Shown piece after piece: positions 22,909 to 34,455 of a stretch of DNA of 64,000 nt (position 1 is the stretch's first letter; each line of letters starts with the position of its first letter). Source of the stretch: Blasia pusilla (lineage: Eukaryota; Marchantiophyta; Marchantiopsida; Blasiales). Below the pieces are notes generated by a model. That model saw only the letters and a list, made by a program, of their open reading frames with translations. It ran no database searches and was not told the DNA's origin. The stretch covers positions 17,794,001 through 17,858,000 of the forward strand of contig CM114274.1 of NCBI GenBank assembly GCA_050084515.1. The letters are read 5' to 3'. The translations under genes and the position numbers were made by a program.

Positions 22909-25900
22909 CTCCCCCTCAAGCTCATATCAATATCTCTAACACCTAAATCCTTTCTAAACATCTCAAATTTATCTCTAGACAATGCCTTTGTAAAGATGTC
23001 AGCAATTTGCTGATCTGTACCTATATACACAAGATCAATTTCTCCTGCATGCATTTTCTCTCTGATAAAATGATAGTGCACCTCAACATGCTTTGTACGA
23101 GCATGAAACATAGGGTTATTAGCAAGCTTGATGCTACTAATATTGTCTACATATATTACACTAGGTCTAAGTTACTAATACCAATCTCAACAAGTAATCG
23201 ATGAAGCCACACCGCCTTACATGTTGCATTGGTTGCTCCTCTGTACTCAGCCTCTGTTGAAGATAAAGCAACTGTAGGTTGCTTCTTTGAAGCCCAACTT
23301 ATAGTTGCGCTTCCCAAAGTAAATGAATAACCAGATGTGGAGTGTCGATCAGACACGCTTCCTGCCCAATTAGCATCTATGAATCCCTTTAATTGAAAAC
23401 TTGGAGAAGATTCAAATTGAAGCCCGAATTGAATAGAGAATTTCACATACCACATAATCCTCCTCACAACATCAAGATGAGGTTTTCGAGGTGCTTGCAT
23501 AAATTTGTTCACTAGGCCAAGAGCATAGCTCAAATCTGGTCTGGTTGTAGTTAGATAGATCAAACTTCCAACCATGCGCCTGTACATACTAGAATCTGCA
23601 AGCAGCTCTCCTTCATCCACTCTTAGCTTCACGCTCTGGTCCAACGGTGTAGAGATTGGCTTATAAACCGTCATACCATATTTTGAAAGCATATGAAGAG
23701 CATATTGTCATTGTAGTAACCACATGCTCTCTCCAACCTTGATAAACTCAATACCAAGGAAGTACTTGAGTTCTCCCAAGTCCTTCATATCAAATTCTGC
23801 TTGTAACTTAAGCTTGACTTGTTATATCATTTCTTCAGTACTCCCAGTAATCAAGAGATCGTCAACATACAACACAATGAGAACTGTATGATCTTTTCCT
23901 CTCAAGACATATAACGAGGAGTCACAATCATTTACCCTAAAACCCAACTCTTGGAGGACGTATGTAATCTTGCCATACCAAGCTCTTGGAGGTTGTTTGA
24001 TCCCGTATAAAGCTTTCTTCAACCTGCATACGCAAAATAGAAACTTGGGATGCTCGTATCCACGTGGTTGAGTCATATATACCTCCTCGTATAGATCTCC
24101 ATTCAAGAAGGCATTCTTGACGTCCATATGATGTAATCTCCACTTCTTACTTATTGCATCTGTAACCACTGTTCTCGTAGTCGCCATCTTTGCAACATGG
24201 CTAAATGTTTCCTCATAATGGATACCATATTGTTGCGCATAGCCCTTAGCCACCAATCTCGCTTTGTATCTGTTAATTGTACCATCTTGATTACGCTTGA
24301 TTTTGTAAACCCATTTGCAACCAATAGCTTCCTTACCGGAAGGTATATCAACCAACTCCCATGTTTGTTGATGTCTTAATGCAGCAAGCTCTTCCTCCAT
24401 AGCTTCAATCCATTCGGCTTTACTCGCAGCTTCTTCAAAACAACTCGGCTCCTGCTCTTGAAGTGTAGTCATCATATATGCATGATGTGTCTCAAGGAAA
24501 CCTTCATTTAGTGTGTAACTCTACTTGATCTACGAAGTTGTTTTTCAAAGGTAGATACCTCTAACACCTGACTCAAGCTCTGACTAGTGTTAACAGACTG
24601 AATACGTACTCTTCTCGTCCATGGACTCACAGATTTAACGGATGAATCTAGGACCTCTCCTAATCCTGCACTAGTATTTGGGGAAGTAGAAGACAATGTC
24701 TGCTGGTTTATATTCATATTCTCCCCCTCAACAAACAAGTTTGGAGGTGGAATAGGCTTAGATGGAGCATATCATGACTTTAGCTCATCAAAGACAACAT
24801 CCCGACTAATAATAAGCTTCCTACAGGATGGAATGTAGCACTTATACCCCTTATTTCCATCAGCATAGCCAATGAAGATACATCTTTCAGACTTGGGGTC
24901 TAATTTCAAACGTCTCTCAAAAGGAACATGAGCATAACAGATACAGCCAAATACTTTCAAGAACAAAAAATCAGGTTTATTTCTGTGAAGACTTCGAATG
25001 GAGTTTTATCATGAACTCCTAATGTTGGAGTTCGGTTGATTAAGAAGACTACACATGCTACAGCCTTTGCCCAATACACCTTAGGCATGTTCTTCTCATT
25101 CAACATAGCTTGTGCCGCTTTAGCAATATGTCAATTTTTCCTCTCAGCCACTCCATTTTTTGTGGAGTGTAATGGCAAGTCACTTGACGTTCGATGCCAT
25201 TCTGACGTAAATAGTCATCAAAATCTGTTGAAAGATACTCTCCTCCTCCATCACAACGCAATTTCAGAATGTGTTATCCAATCTGCTTCTCTACTGGAAC
25301 TCTGAATGTTTGGAACATTGAGAATACCTCTGACTTGGGTTTCAAAAAGTATACCCATATATACCTAGAGAAGTTATCAATAAATGAAACAAAGTACTGG
25401 CAACCACTAAGGCTATGTTGTGATGCTGTCCACACATCACTGTGGATCAACTCCAATATCCTGGATACTCTTCTACCTTGCTTTTGAAAAGAAAATCTAG
25501 CTTGTTTTCCAAATTGGCAAGCAGGACATACCTCTATCGTAGTAGGACTCGCTAATTTAGGGAGTCTTATTACTATCTTAGATGATGAAAGACTCTGTAA
25601 TCTTTGAAGATTCATATGTCCAATTCTTTTATGCCACACATTCAGATCTATGACTTATTGACCGGTTTGACCATACATTGCTATTTGAATTTCTCGCATA
25701 GAAACATCTAATTTGAACATTCCGCCACATCTAGTTCCTTTGGCTATCGTAGTCTGATCATCCATTGTTTCAATGAAACAACCATCTACGTTAAACTTCA
25801 CTTGATAACCATGTTCTACTATCTGTCCTACAGAGATGAGATTTTTTGCAATGGTAGGAACATAGAGAACATTTCCAAGAGCACAAAGACCATCTGATGC

Positions 25901-26880
25901 TATTGGAACTTTATCGGTATGTGTGATATGATGTTGAGTGTAAATTGCAGGGTCTTTCACCGGCTCCAAACTACTAAACCATTTCGCTTGTGAGGCTCCT
26001 ATTCTCATATGTGCCTTCTTCTTGAAGTAAAACTTTGCATAGTGACCCTTTATCCCACACCAATTGCAAGATCCAGGGACCCTCTACTGCTGACCTCGAC
26101 CCCAACGATTTCCACCATCACCACCATGTGATTGTGTCTAGTACTAGTTCGTAGTTGATTGAGTGACGTTATATTGAGTGCCTCTTCCTCCATATGCTTG
26201 ATATCCACCACGACCACGGAAGTTTCTGCCACGACCCTTGCCTCTGTTTGATCCATAACCTGCAAATAGCGCACTCTCTTGCAGACTAGACGAGCTACCG
26301 GTGCCTACTAGGCACATCTCTTCACTGATCAACAAAGGAACTAACTCTTGAAAGGTTGGATACTTCTCTCTCACATAGATAGAGATCTCAAAGGACTTGT
26401 AATCCTTTGGAAGGCCTTGAAGAGTGAATAAGATCAGATCATCATCTTCTACTGTCACTCCAATGCTATTCAACTGATCAACAATATGTCTGATACTCAA
26501 AATATAATCATTGATGCTCTACAATCCTTTCCTCACTTCGTTCAATTGCTGTTTCAATTGAAGCTTTCTGGCCTTTGTAGATGTCTGGAATAACTTTTCC
26601 AATGCATCCCAGGCTTCCTTCGGAGTATCAACATTTTGGATGTGACCTATTTTTGGCGAACTGATCGTTATTGAAATGTAGTGGATTACTTGCCTTGCGC
26701 GTTTGTTCCAAGCGCGAATATTCAAGTCTGTTGAGTCATCTTCTGGCTTGGCCTTATCATCTGTGATAAGCTCCCATAGTTCTTGACCCATGAAAAATTA
26801 TTTCATGCGAAACTTGCAGACATTGTAATTTTGCTTGTCTAGCTTCTCGCCTGTGATTGCTGTTGAGGAATACTCCATGT
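22896..26880 (-). pseudogene. Ty1/copia gag-pol, minus strand, interrupted
   Basis: Order on the minus strand. Gag lies at 26880-26144, with DTPKEAWDALEKLFQTS, a Gly/Arg-rich stretch, and CNWCGIKGHYAKF near 26065-26030. A protease-downstream segment (26008-25655) contains GNVLYVPTIAKNLISVGQI. Integrase (25639-24780) has WHKRIGHMN, the zinc-finger Cys pair CPACQFGK and FIDNFSRYIWVYF. Reverse transcriptase (24475-23822) has DVKNAFLNGDLYEEVYM and YVDDLLITG. RNase H (23692-22896) has KGFIDANWAGS, ALSSTEAEYRG and DIFTKALS. The protease active-site DSGA segment is absent between the knuckle and NVLYVP: it seems deleted. Stops or frame breaks occur at about 26521, 25652, 25275, 24768, 23822 and 23155. 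The 5' LTR is missing because the copy stops at about 27063 against a CACTA fragment. Dead copy. Confidence 0.9.
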
Positions 26881-27063
26881 TAAACCCTTTCACTTACAAA
26901 AAAACGTCATTTCAGGCTTTCTACTGCTCCAATTGAAGCATAGATCACTCCTACACAGGAATCGACCTGGCACATTATGTTTGCACAGACACAGAGTGGA
27001 AAATTTTTCTTTTGAGGCTTCAATCTTCCGACCCGCTATGCAGGTGCCTTCAAAAAGCCTCTA

Positions 27064-28390
27064 AAAAACAAGAAACTCGGAAGTATAAAGACACACGATT
27101 ATCATGTGCTTATGCTACAGATTCTGCTTGTATGCTTAAGGGGATTGATGCAAAAGCCGATTGTAATGCAATCATGCGATTGTGCAAGGTGTTTGGTCGT
27201 ATACATGTGAAGGTCTTTGATCCAACAAGATTTTCCAAGCTCAAAGATGATGTGGCAGAATTTTTGTGCGATTTGGAGATCCATTTTCCTCCCGCCTTCT
27301 TTGACGTCATGAATCATCTCGTTATCCATGTTGTGGAAGAGCTTGGACAGTATGGGCATGTTTATACGAGGTGGATATTACCACTAGAGCGTTTTATGAA
27401 AGTCTTGAAAGACCACGTCTTGACAAGATACATGCCTGAGGCCAACATGGCAATGGGTTACATTTCGCACGAGACCTTGGGATATTTGACAAAGTATATG
27501 GCGGGGTTTGAACATGTGAAGGCCAGGATATGGCAAGCGGAGGAAGATGAGGGAGCAGTAGGTGAAGTTCTTCAAGGCAGAGGTTCCCCATTGCAATTGC
27601 CGAGGCATATTTGGTAGATGGCTCATGAATATGTGTTGCAAAACACTAGTGTAATGCAACCATGGTAGAGGTAAGTAAAGGGTTGAATGACTCAAGCCTA
27701 CGTGTTGTTGCATTTATTTGGCTTCCTTATTTTTTTTATGTCGTCGCTCACCAAATACCGGTTGACTAATAATGGCATGACCTCTAGAGGAAATATAATA
27801 TGGAGAAAAATGCACACACTCGGGGTGGTGCGGGGGGTTTTCCACCATTCACAGAATGGATTCGCTTGGCAATCTGGGAGCATTTAGCACTACACCCAAA
27901 GATAGATCGGGATGTCTATCTTTTGTCCGCTCCACCTCGAATGTCCGTCTTAGCTTACAAGAGAATGCAAGCCTATGGAAATGACTTCCGTGTGGTAGAT
28001 CAAAGTGACAATCATTTTTTCACATATGATTTAGGGTTGATATGTGTATTCGAGCAAATGAGCAATCACCAAGATAGAGGATGGATGCAAATGGGATACA
28101 TAGGAAAGCTAACTGACATATGGAAATTGGACTAGGGAAACACATCCAATCCTATCATTCTCATGAAAGGGACTTGGGTGCGACCTAGATTGGCGTGGGG
28201 CTAGGGCTACAATGAAGCGTGATAATGATGGATTCTTACTGGCAAACTTCAGGCAAATGCAACCTGAATGGTCTGAACCTTTTCTATTCCCTAGTCAGGT
28301 TGAACAGGCTTTCTTCCTAGACGTGGAGGAATCGCTTGGATGGCGAGTAGTCTGCCACAAGCAAGAGAGGAATCGTAGGGATATCAAGTA
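27064..28390 (+). pseudogene. CACTA (En/Spm) transposase 3' part
   Basis: From 27070 the plus strand reads KTHDYHVLMLQILLVCLRGL, then after a frame change VHVKVFDP-like sequence, LEIHFPPAFFDVMNHLVIHV (about 27276-27330) and YTRWILPLERFMKVLK. This is the conserved DUF4218 region that follows the catalytic core of CACTA transposases. From about 27800 it continues with FPPFTEWIRLAIWEHL, MSVLAYKRMQAYGNDFRVVD, FTYDLGLICVFEQ, PIILMKGTWVRP and FLFPSQVEQAFF, the DUF4216 region. The same two modules occur in the minus-strand transposase at 45.1-48.6 kb, but the two are well diverged. The catalytic N-terminal half is missing: the copia element begins right there. Stops near 27615, 28133 and 28202 make it a relic. 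Confidence 0.8.
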
Positions 28391-28395
28391 ATACT

Positions 28396-28653
28396 TTGGA
28401 GTTCAATTTAGATGGCCATGGGGCTTTTGAAGCTCCCAATAGAACGGTTCAACCTGTCTATTGGGTAGTCGGTAGTCAATTTGTACCATTGATGAGGGTA
28501 GAAAGATGGGAAGGCAATATTGAGATTGCAGAAGAACTTAATGATGCTATAGGTTCTTATAGAGATGTTTGTTTGGTGTGTTTTGTCATTGGGCATGTGT
28601 TCATGGGACATGCAAGTTTGTTTTTGAAGGTCTTTGATGGAAAATGTGAATGA
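28396..28653 (+). CDS. Unrecognised short frame after the CACTA relic
   Basis: An 85-residue open frame follows the CACTA DUF4216 region directly. It contains APNRTVQPVYWVVGSQFVPL, an acidic helical stretch and a hydrophobic end (CLVCFVIGHVFMGHASLFL). It may be the far 3' end of the transposase, or an accidental frame. I see no family motif. Confidence 0.2.
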   Translation: MEFNLDGHGAFEAPNRTVQPVYWVVGSQFVPLMRVERWEGNIEIAEELNDAIGSYRDVCLVCFVIGHVFMGHASLFLKVFDGKCE

Positions 28654-28849
28654 AATATGTGACTTTGTGGAGGCCCGTGCGGCTTATGTGACGAGACGCC
28701 TTAAGGAATTGGCGGAAGAACTCAAATAGAGAGGCGTTGAATTGTAAGCTTTGACATATTGAGCACTCAGGTCTGGGCCTTTATGAATGAATCAGAATCA
28801 TTGTGCATAATTCATATTCTTGAAAAACTTGTCCTCAAGTGCAGCACAC

Positions 28850-29449
28850 AGGCTTGTTCTAAGCAAGTATATGGCCCACGACGTGCAAAGAGGGAGCCTC
28901 TCTATCTTGGACCAAAGCGGAGGAGCTCTCGGTTGCTTGGAAAGGTATTGGCAGAATCTACTGATGACATTGATGCTCACATTGGAGATGAAGAATCTCC
29001 CATTTGTGATCCAGAGTTTGTTGTAGACTTTGGTGAAGAGGATCAATCAGGCTCAGATGAGTTTCCGGCTCCTAAGGAGCCTTGTCCATCAACTATTGGG
29101 GGAAAGAAGAAGCAGGTAATTTCTCCGTTTCAATTAGACAGGATGTGTGTCTACAATTGTGTTTCAAGGTTAGTGGCATTTGAAAGAAATTTTCTCTAAT
29201 TGGTGGGTTGCATTGCATTGGCAGAAAGGGACAGTTGGGGGGCAAGCTACTTGGGCAAGGGATGTTGCACCCGGGCTGAGGCTGAGGGGTCTTATTGTTG
29301 GAGGACCATCGGCAGATAATTTGACCGGAAGTAGAAATTTCATCTCAATGAAAGGTTCAAAAAAAGACTCTAACTATGGTCTCAATAGAATCGTGTGTCC
29401 TTCAAGGTTTAACTTCTCTGAAGATGTGGTTGACATTATGGATTGTTGA
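28850..29449 (+). pseudogene. Unrecognised two-exon coding remnant (basic/acidic protein)
   Basis: After an AG at 28849 the frame reads ACSKQVYGPRRAKREPLYL then GPKRRSSRLLGK, a basic patch, followed by an acidic stretch (DDIDAHIGDEE, VVDFGEEDQSGSDE) and KKKQ with a GT donor at about 29116. A second block starts after an AG at 29223 (KGTVGGQATWARDVAPGLRL) and ends at TGA 29447. The alternation of basic and acidic parts suggests a nuclear DNA-binding accessory protein. It may be the second gene of the adjacent CACTA relic. I cannot name it. Confidence 0.35.
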
Positions 29450-29784
29450 CTCTTCTTGCAAAAGGCATTAAATATCCCATCCAATCAATACTCATCCATA
29501 AGGGGGTTTTCCACAATAGAACAAATCACTCATCACTGATGTTAGCTCAAGACTTTCATGACATCGTTGGATGATGTTGGCTCATGAATGGGTGCATAAA
29601 GTATACTATGGACTGCTGTGCGTTTGATAACTTGGTTTCACCATTTTCTCAACCATTGAGAAATGTATACATCAAGAAGAAAATGTGATCAGACGGAGAG
29701 GAAAATTGAAGCAAAATGTTGATAGCTGTCAGGAGTAAAGAGGAACTAATGCACCCATATCCCTTCATTCAGACCCTAAATGTC

Positions 29785-30193
29785 AGAATCCGACAAGTTG
29801 CATCCCTTCCAACCCGTCGGAATCCGACAGGTTGTAGCTCTTGCAACCAGTCGGAATCGATGGGTTGCACCCCTTGCATGCAAACACATAACAAAAGAAG
29901 GATCTTCACAAGTGATTCCATTCCACCCTCCAACCCATGAGAATCCGACATGAGAATCCGACAAGTAGTAGGAATCCAACATGTCTGTGAAATATCGTGT
30001 TACTGAAGAATGGTGTGACAATAATGGGGGAACGAGGCAAAAGTAAAGAAGTCTACTAAAATGCTTGAAAATTTGGACTTACAGGAAAAAAGTGGGATCA
30101 CTCAAGCCCTCAACCTATCGGAATCCGATAAGTTGCGTGCAAAGGGTTTAAAATACTATGACAAGTTGCAACCTGTCAAAATGCGACGGGTTG
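29785..30193. repeat. Palindrome cluster A (3' edge of the minus gene)
   Basis: Clear copies lie at 29810-29834 and 29842-29869, with worn ones near 29940, 30110-30134 and 30166-30193. They lie just past the stop and poly(A) signal of the minus-strand gene. Each is built on arms GCAACCCGTCGG and CCGACGGGTTGC. Confidence 0.85.
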
Positions 30194-30297
30194 CAAAATA
30201 AATAGCCTCGAGTAGATAGACCGACACAATCGACAAGAATGAAAAACAATTCAGAAAAAGTTTACAAAAACCATCATGGTTCAAAAACTTTTTGTCC

Positions 30298-30303
30298 TTT
30301 ATT
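30298..30303 (-). terminator. Polyadenylation signal of the ParB/methyltransferase-like gene
   Basis: AATAAA on the minus strand lies about 35 nt after the last in-frame stop (30339-30337). The position is right for a 3' end and supports the gene model. Confidence 0.5.
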
Positions 30304-30944
30304 ACATTCGAGGAAATTCAGAAATTTATATTTGATCTAGTCTATGATTTCTTCAGCCTTGTCATCTACAAATTTACTCCTAACTCTCCTAGGTTCCTGT
30401 ACAAAAGGAATGTCTTGGGATACAAGTGGCTCCTCTGGTCGATTGTAGATGGGGATCGTAAATGTTGGGGAATTCGAGAGCCTTGGCCCCCATATAACAT
30501 GATTTGAGTCCCAACGCCTTTCTAGATACTAAATCTTGTATGCTATGTAAGGTGACATCCATCTCGTATCAATATGTGCCATGTCCTTGGAAAGCACTAA
30601 ATCCCTACTCCAAAACGCTTCAGTCAAGCTGGGTCCAATAAATCTTTGAACTCACTCATCATCGTCCGATAGCTCTTCCAGAAAAACTGTCGGCTTTGCC
30701 CTCCCAATTTTTGGAATAATAGGAAGTGACGATGGTGTCACTATCAATGGTTGTTCTATAACTTGAGCTGTTTGCTTTGGAGGAGAGTTGTATACTCCCA
30801 CTAGCCTCTCGTAATCCGCCTTTGCCTCTTTGCAAAGGTCAAAAAGTTATGGCCTTCCCTCAAGGCAGAGAATGTTCCTGCCCTTGTGCCAGGCGCCTCT
30901 TATACTCGCCCCGCTAGTCTACTCTCAATATAGTGATACAATGT

Positions 30945-31492
30945 GCAACCCGTCGGGATCCGATGGGTTGCTCATTCGGCTAGGCAGAGGAGCAACCTGT
31001 TGGAGTCCGACGGGTTGCTTTTCAACCCGTCATACTAGTGCATAGTGATTACCAAGCCATCCGAACTTGGCCTATAGGCCTAACAGAACAACAACATGTC
31101 GGAGTCCGACAGGTTGTTTTCCAACTCGAAGTGGATTTTTGGGCTATGAGCAACCCGTCGGAAGCCGACAGGTTGCTCATCTTGCGAGATAGAACTTCCA
31201 CCTGTCAGAGTCTGATGGTTGGCTTACAACTGAATACAATTGTTCAGAGTTGAGAAGTTCCTAATATGAGAGCAACCCGTCGCTTTCAGACGGGTTGCAT
31301 CACTCTAGAAACATGTGGAAAAGCCGTGCTACTTGCAACCCGTCGAGTTCGACGGGTTGCATTCAATAGAGACTTGTTGGTGAATATGCAACCCTTCGCT
31401 TTCAGACAGATTGCAACACCGCAGACACAAGCTATTGGGATCCGACAGGTTGCATGCAGAGATGCAACCCGTCAAAGTCCGACGGGTTGAAA
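30945..31492. repeat. Palindrome cluster B (intron of the minus gene)
   Basis: About eleven full or half copies, including 30945-30971, a perfect 10-bp-arm copy at 31272-31298 and a perfect 12-bp-arm copy at 31335-31360. All lie in the putative intron 31531-30919. Confidence 0.9.
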
Positions 31493-33605
31493 TTTTTGTA
31501 CAAACTCAATTCGTTGAAAAAGAGGACTTACCCGGACTTGAGTCGTTGCCGATCTGAGTGGATACTCATTTTTAATGATCCATGATTGTGCCATCCTCCA
31601 CTTCAGCAACCTTGTCATGCACTGAAGGTTGAAGAGCTCGTGTTCGCTCCATCTAGTGAGGACCACAAAACAACCCTTGTCACTCAGATACGCGTCGGCA
31701 AAAGAAAACAACAACGCGATCTGATCGTACGAAAGCGGGACATTCTAGTTTAGGACAGTGTCAGATGGATTGTTGTCCCACAAGCAAAACCCAGAAGGCA
31801 AATCTGCAATGAGGAGGTCCATTGCCACCTCCTCAATAACCCCATGCACCGTCCACGGGGCGTGCCCATTTCGAAGGAGTTTTCGTCCTAGCACGGTCAA
31901 TTTGTCAATGGCAGGTGTCGACTCCTGAGAATTGAAACTCTGCTGCTCATCGACAAGATGAGTCAAGTGAATAAGGATATTTGTCTTGGTAGTAGTTTCC
32001 CTATGCCTGCCCAAGGATGATGGAGTGTATTCCACATCCTTATCTCCTTCCTTGGACGAACCAAGCGCCTCCGCTTTCGCTTCTCTCGAGTCTGTTGTCG
32101 GCTTGTTTGAGTCTCCATTACCTCAGACTCCACAGGAGTTTTCTTGGACGAGGACCTGGTCCAGCCCTCTCACCCCGCTCGCCCGGACGATTCCGCCTCT
32201 CGCCTTGAGGACTTAGCCTCTTTTCTTGAAGACTCGGCCTCGGAATTCCTGGATCCCCTCGCCTTGGCTTTCAAACCCGTTGTGGATTTGTCTTTGGCGG
32301 TGACGACCTTTGCCACCAACTCCGCTGTCTCGAGGGCTTGCTCCTCCGCATCTCCTTCGAAAAAATTGTCAGGCTTCACAAAGTTCAGAATGTCGTCCCT
32401 ACCTACGACCACTACATCATACACCACGCGTAGATTTTTGTGTGTAATGTCCTCTGGGTCGTTGAAGTCCAACCAGATTGGACAATTGATAACCTCCTAG
32501 TCGGACATGCCCTGTCCCATCTCCATGTCGTACATGGAGAATCCCTCTCCATAAGACGGAGAACCCCATAATTTACACGCTGCCGGTAATTTTGGCCAGA
32601 TACCTTCATTCATACAATTGATGAGGCACCTGTACACCATCCCCCGGGCAACTCTTTATCGAGATGACTTGGCCACCTGGTCTTGAAGATCCCGCTTCTT
32701 CTTTGCAAAATCCTGTTTTCTGGCGTCTATTTCCTCATCCAAGTCTACCTAAGGGAGGATATGATTCTTCAACATCATCCTGGATCTTGGGTTTATCGTG
32801 GGCTTATCTGTGATGTCATCAAGCCATAGTTCAAAATCTTCTGCAATCTTTAGGTTTGCTTCCTCTGGAACTAGCTCAATCTTCTTTAACTCCGCTTGTA
32901 GACCCACGAGCATGGACTTCTTGAGAAGGCGCAACGCGTCCTAACAATGACCATTCCCGTAGCCAATTGGAGATCATTGGATTTGAAACTCCCAGAGGGT
33001 GGTGTGCCGCCCGCTTTTGGGCCTCAGTGCCCTCGAGACTGATTTTCATCAGTCGGATTTTCCTAAACTCGGATATCCCAGACAGCGCAAACCTGTGCAC
33101 GCGGTCGAGAGACAATTTCTCTCCGATCCGACCCTGTGGATCTTAGTCTCTCTTTTGCTGGCGCTTGATTATTGCCTTGAGCTCCTAGTAAAACTCCGGG
33201 CCAAGTTTGGAGTTGAGAATTGCAATGTAACGCCGCATCTTGCTTGCAGTGTACTTTGTAGCTGCAGATACGGCACCATGAAAAAACTTTGCATGTTCTA
33301 ACGTGGACACGTTCTCCCTTCGCTCTAGTTCCAACGAAGCACTCTTCTTGGCGGCCCGGATCTTGGACCAACATAAGATTGTGACAGCTGCATCTTGGGA
33401 AATGAATGTATTGGCCCACGTCTTCTTTTTTATTTGAGCTCCCTTCGCCAACATCTCATTTACCATATCGTTGCGAGGAATCCCTTGTATTCTGCCAAAT
33501 GCATTGTAAGCACCTTCTTGACCTTATCACAATCCTGGATCGAGTCGTGGATGACGTTCCCCTTGGATACAATCCTGCACATCCAAAGACAAGGTAAGAA
33601 TACTG

Positions 33606-34455
33606 CAACCTATCGAGTTCCCGAAACCCGTCGGACTCTGACGGGTCGCAATTCTATCAACCCATGGGGGTCGAAATGGTAGTACAGAGATAAGTGTTGC
33701 AACCTGTTGGACTCCGACAGGTCGCAATTCTATCAATCCATTAGGGTCCATATCGTAACACAAAGATAAATGTTGCAACCCGTCGGAGTCCGACGGGTCG
33801 CAACACTTATCTTTTGGTTACACTTATTGCAACACTCTTGAAATTGTTAGAGAGAATCGCAACCCATCGGAGTCCGACGGGTTGCACTCTCCTTTTTTCA
33901 TGACTCTCTGGTCCAACCGATTGGTTCCTCTTATTCCTTGGTTCCAACCTGTCGGACTCCGACGGGTTGTAGAATGACTTTCATTCGGAGATAAGTTTCA
34001 TGATAAAAACTGCACATATCAACCCGTCGGAGTCCGAAGGGTTGCGCAATGCCCCTGTAAAGCTGGAATTGGATGCCTAAAAGCAAGTTGTGGGACTTCA
34101 ACCACCTACCTTGGGGGGAAAAATGCAACCTATTGTAGTCCGATGGGTTGCTTTTGGCCAAAAGTATCCAAAAAATAGCGGATAGTCTAGGCGTCCGATG
34201 ATTTGTTACATTTCATTGTGTAACTTTTCGGAGTACGACGGATTGAAGAAAAATGAAATCATGCAGTTATTTTTCCACCCGTTGATGTTTGACTGGTTTG
34301 AGTATCCCGGATTAATCTGGTGTGCTTGGCCACCAGTCAACCCGTTAGACTCCGACGGTTTGCTTGACTATGACCTTGACTAAAAATAGGATGGTGGCAA
34401 GAGACTCAAATCATTTCTACCCATCTTTAAGCTTTCCAATTATACAACCCGTTGG
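33606..34455. repeat. Palindrome cluster C (intron of the minus gene)
   Basis: About ten copies, for instance 33775-33801, 33859-33885, near 33945-33970 and near 34021-34046. The cluster fits entirely within the intron 34500-33575 inferred from splice sites at GTAAGT and TGCAG. Confidence 0.9.
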
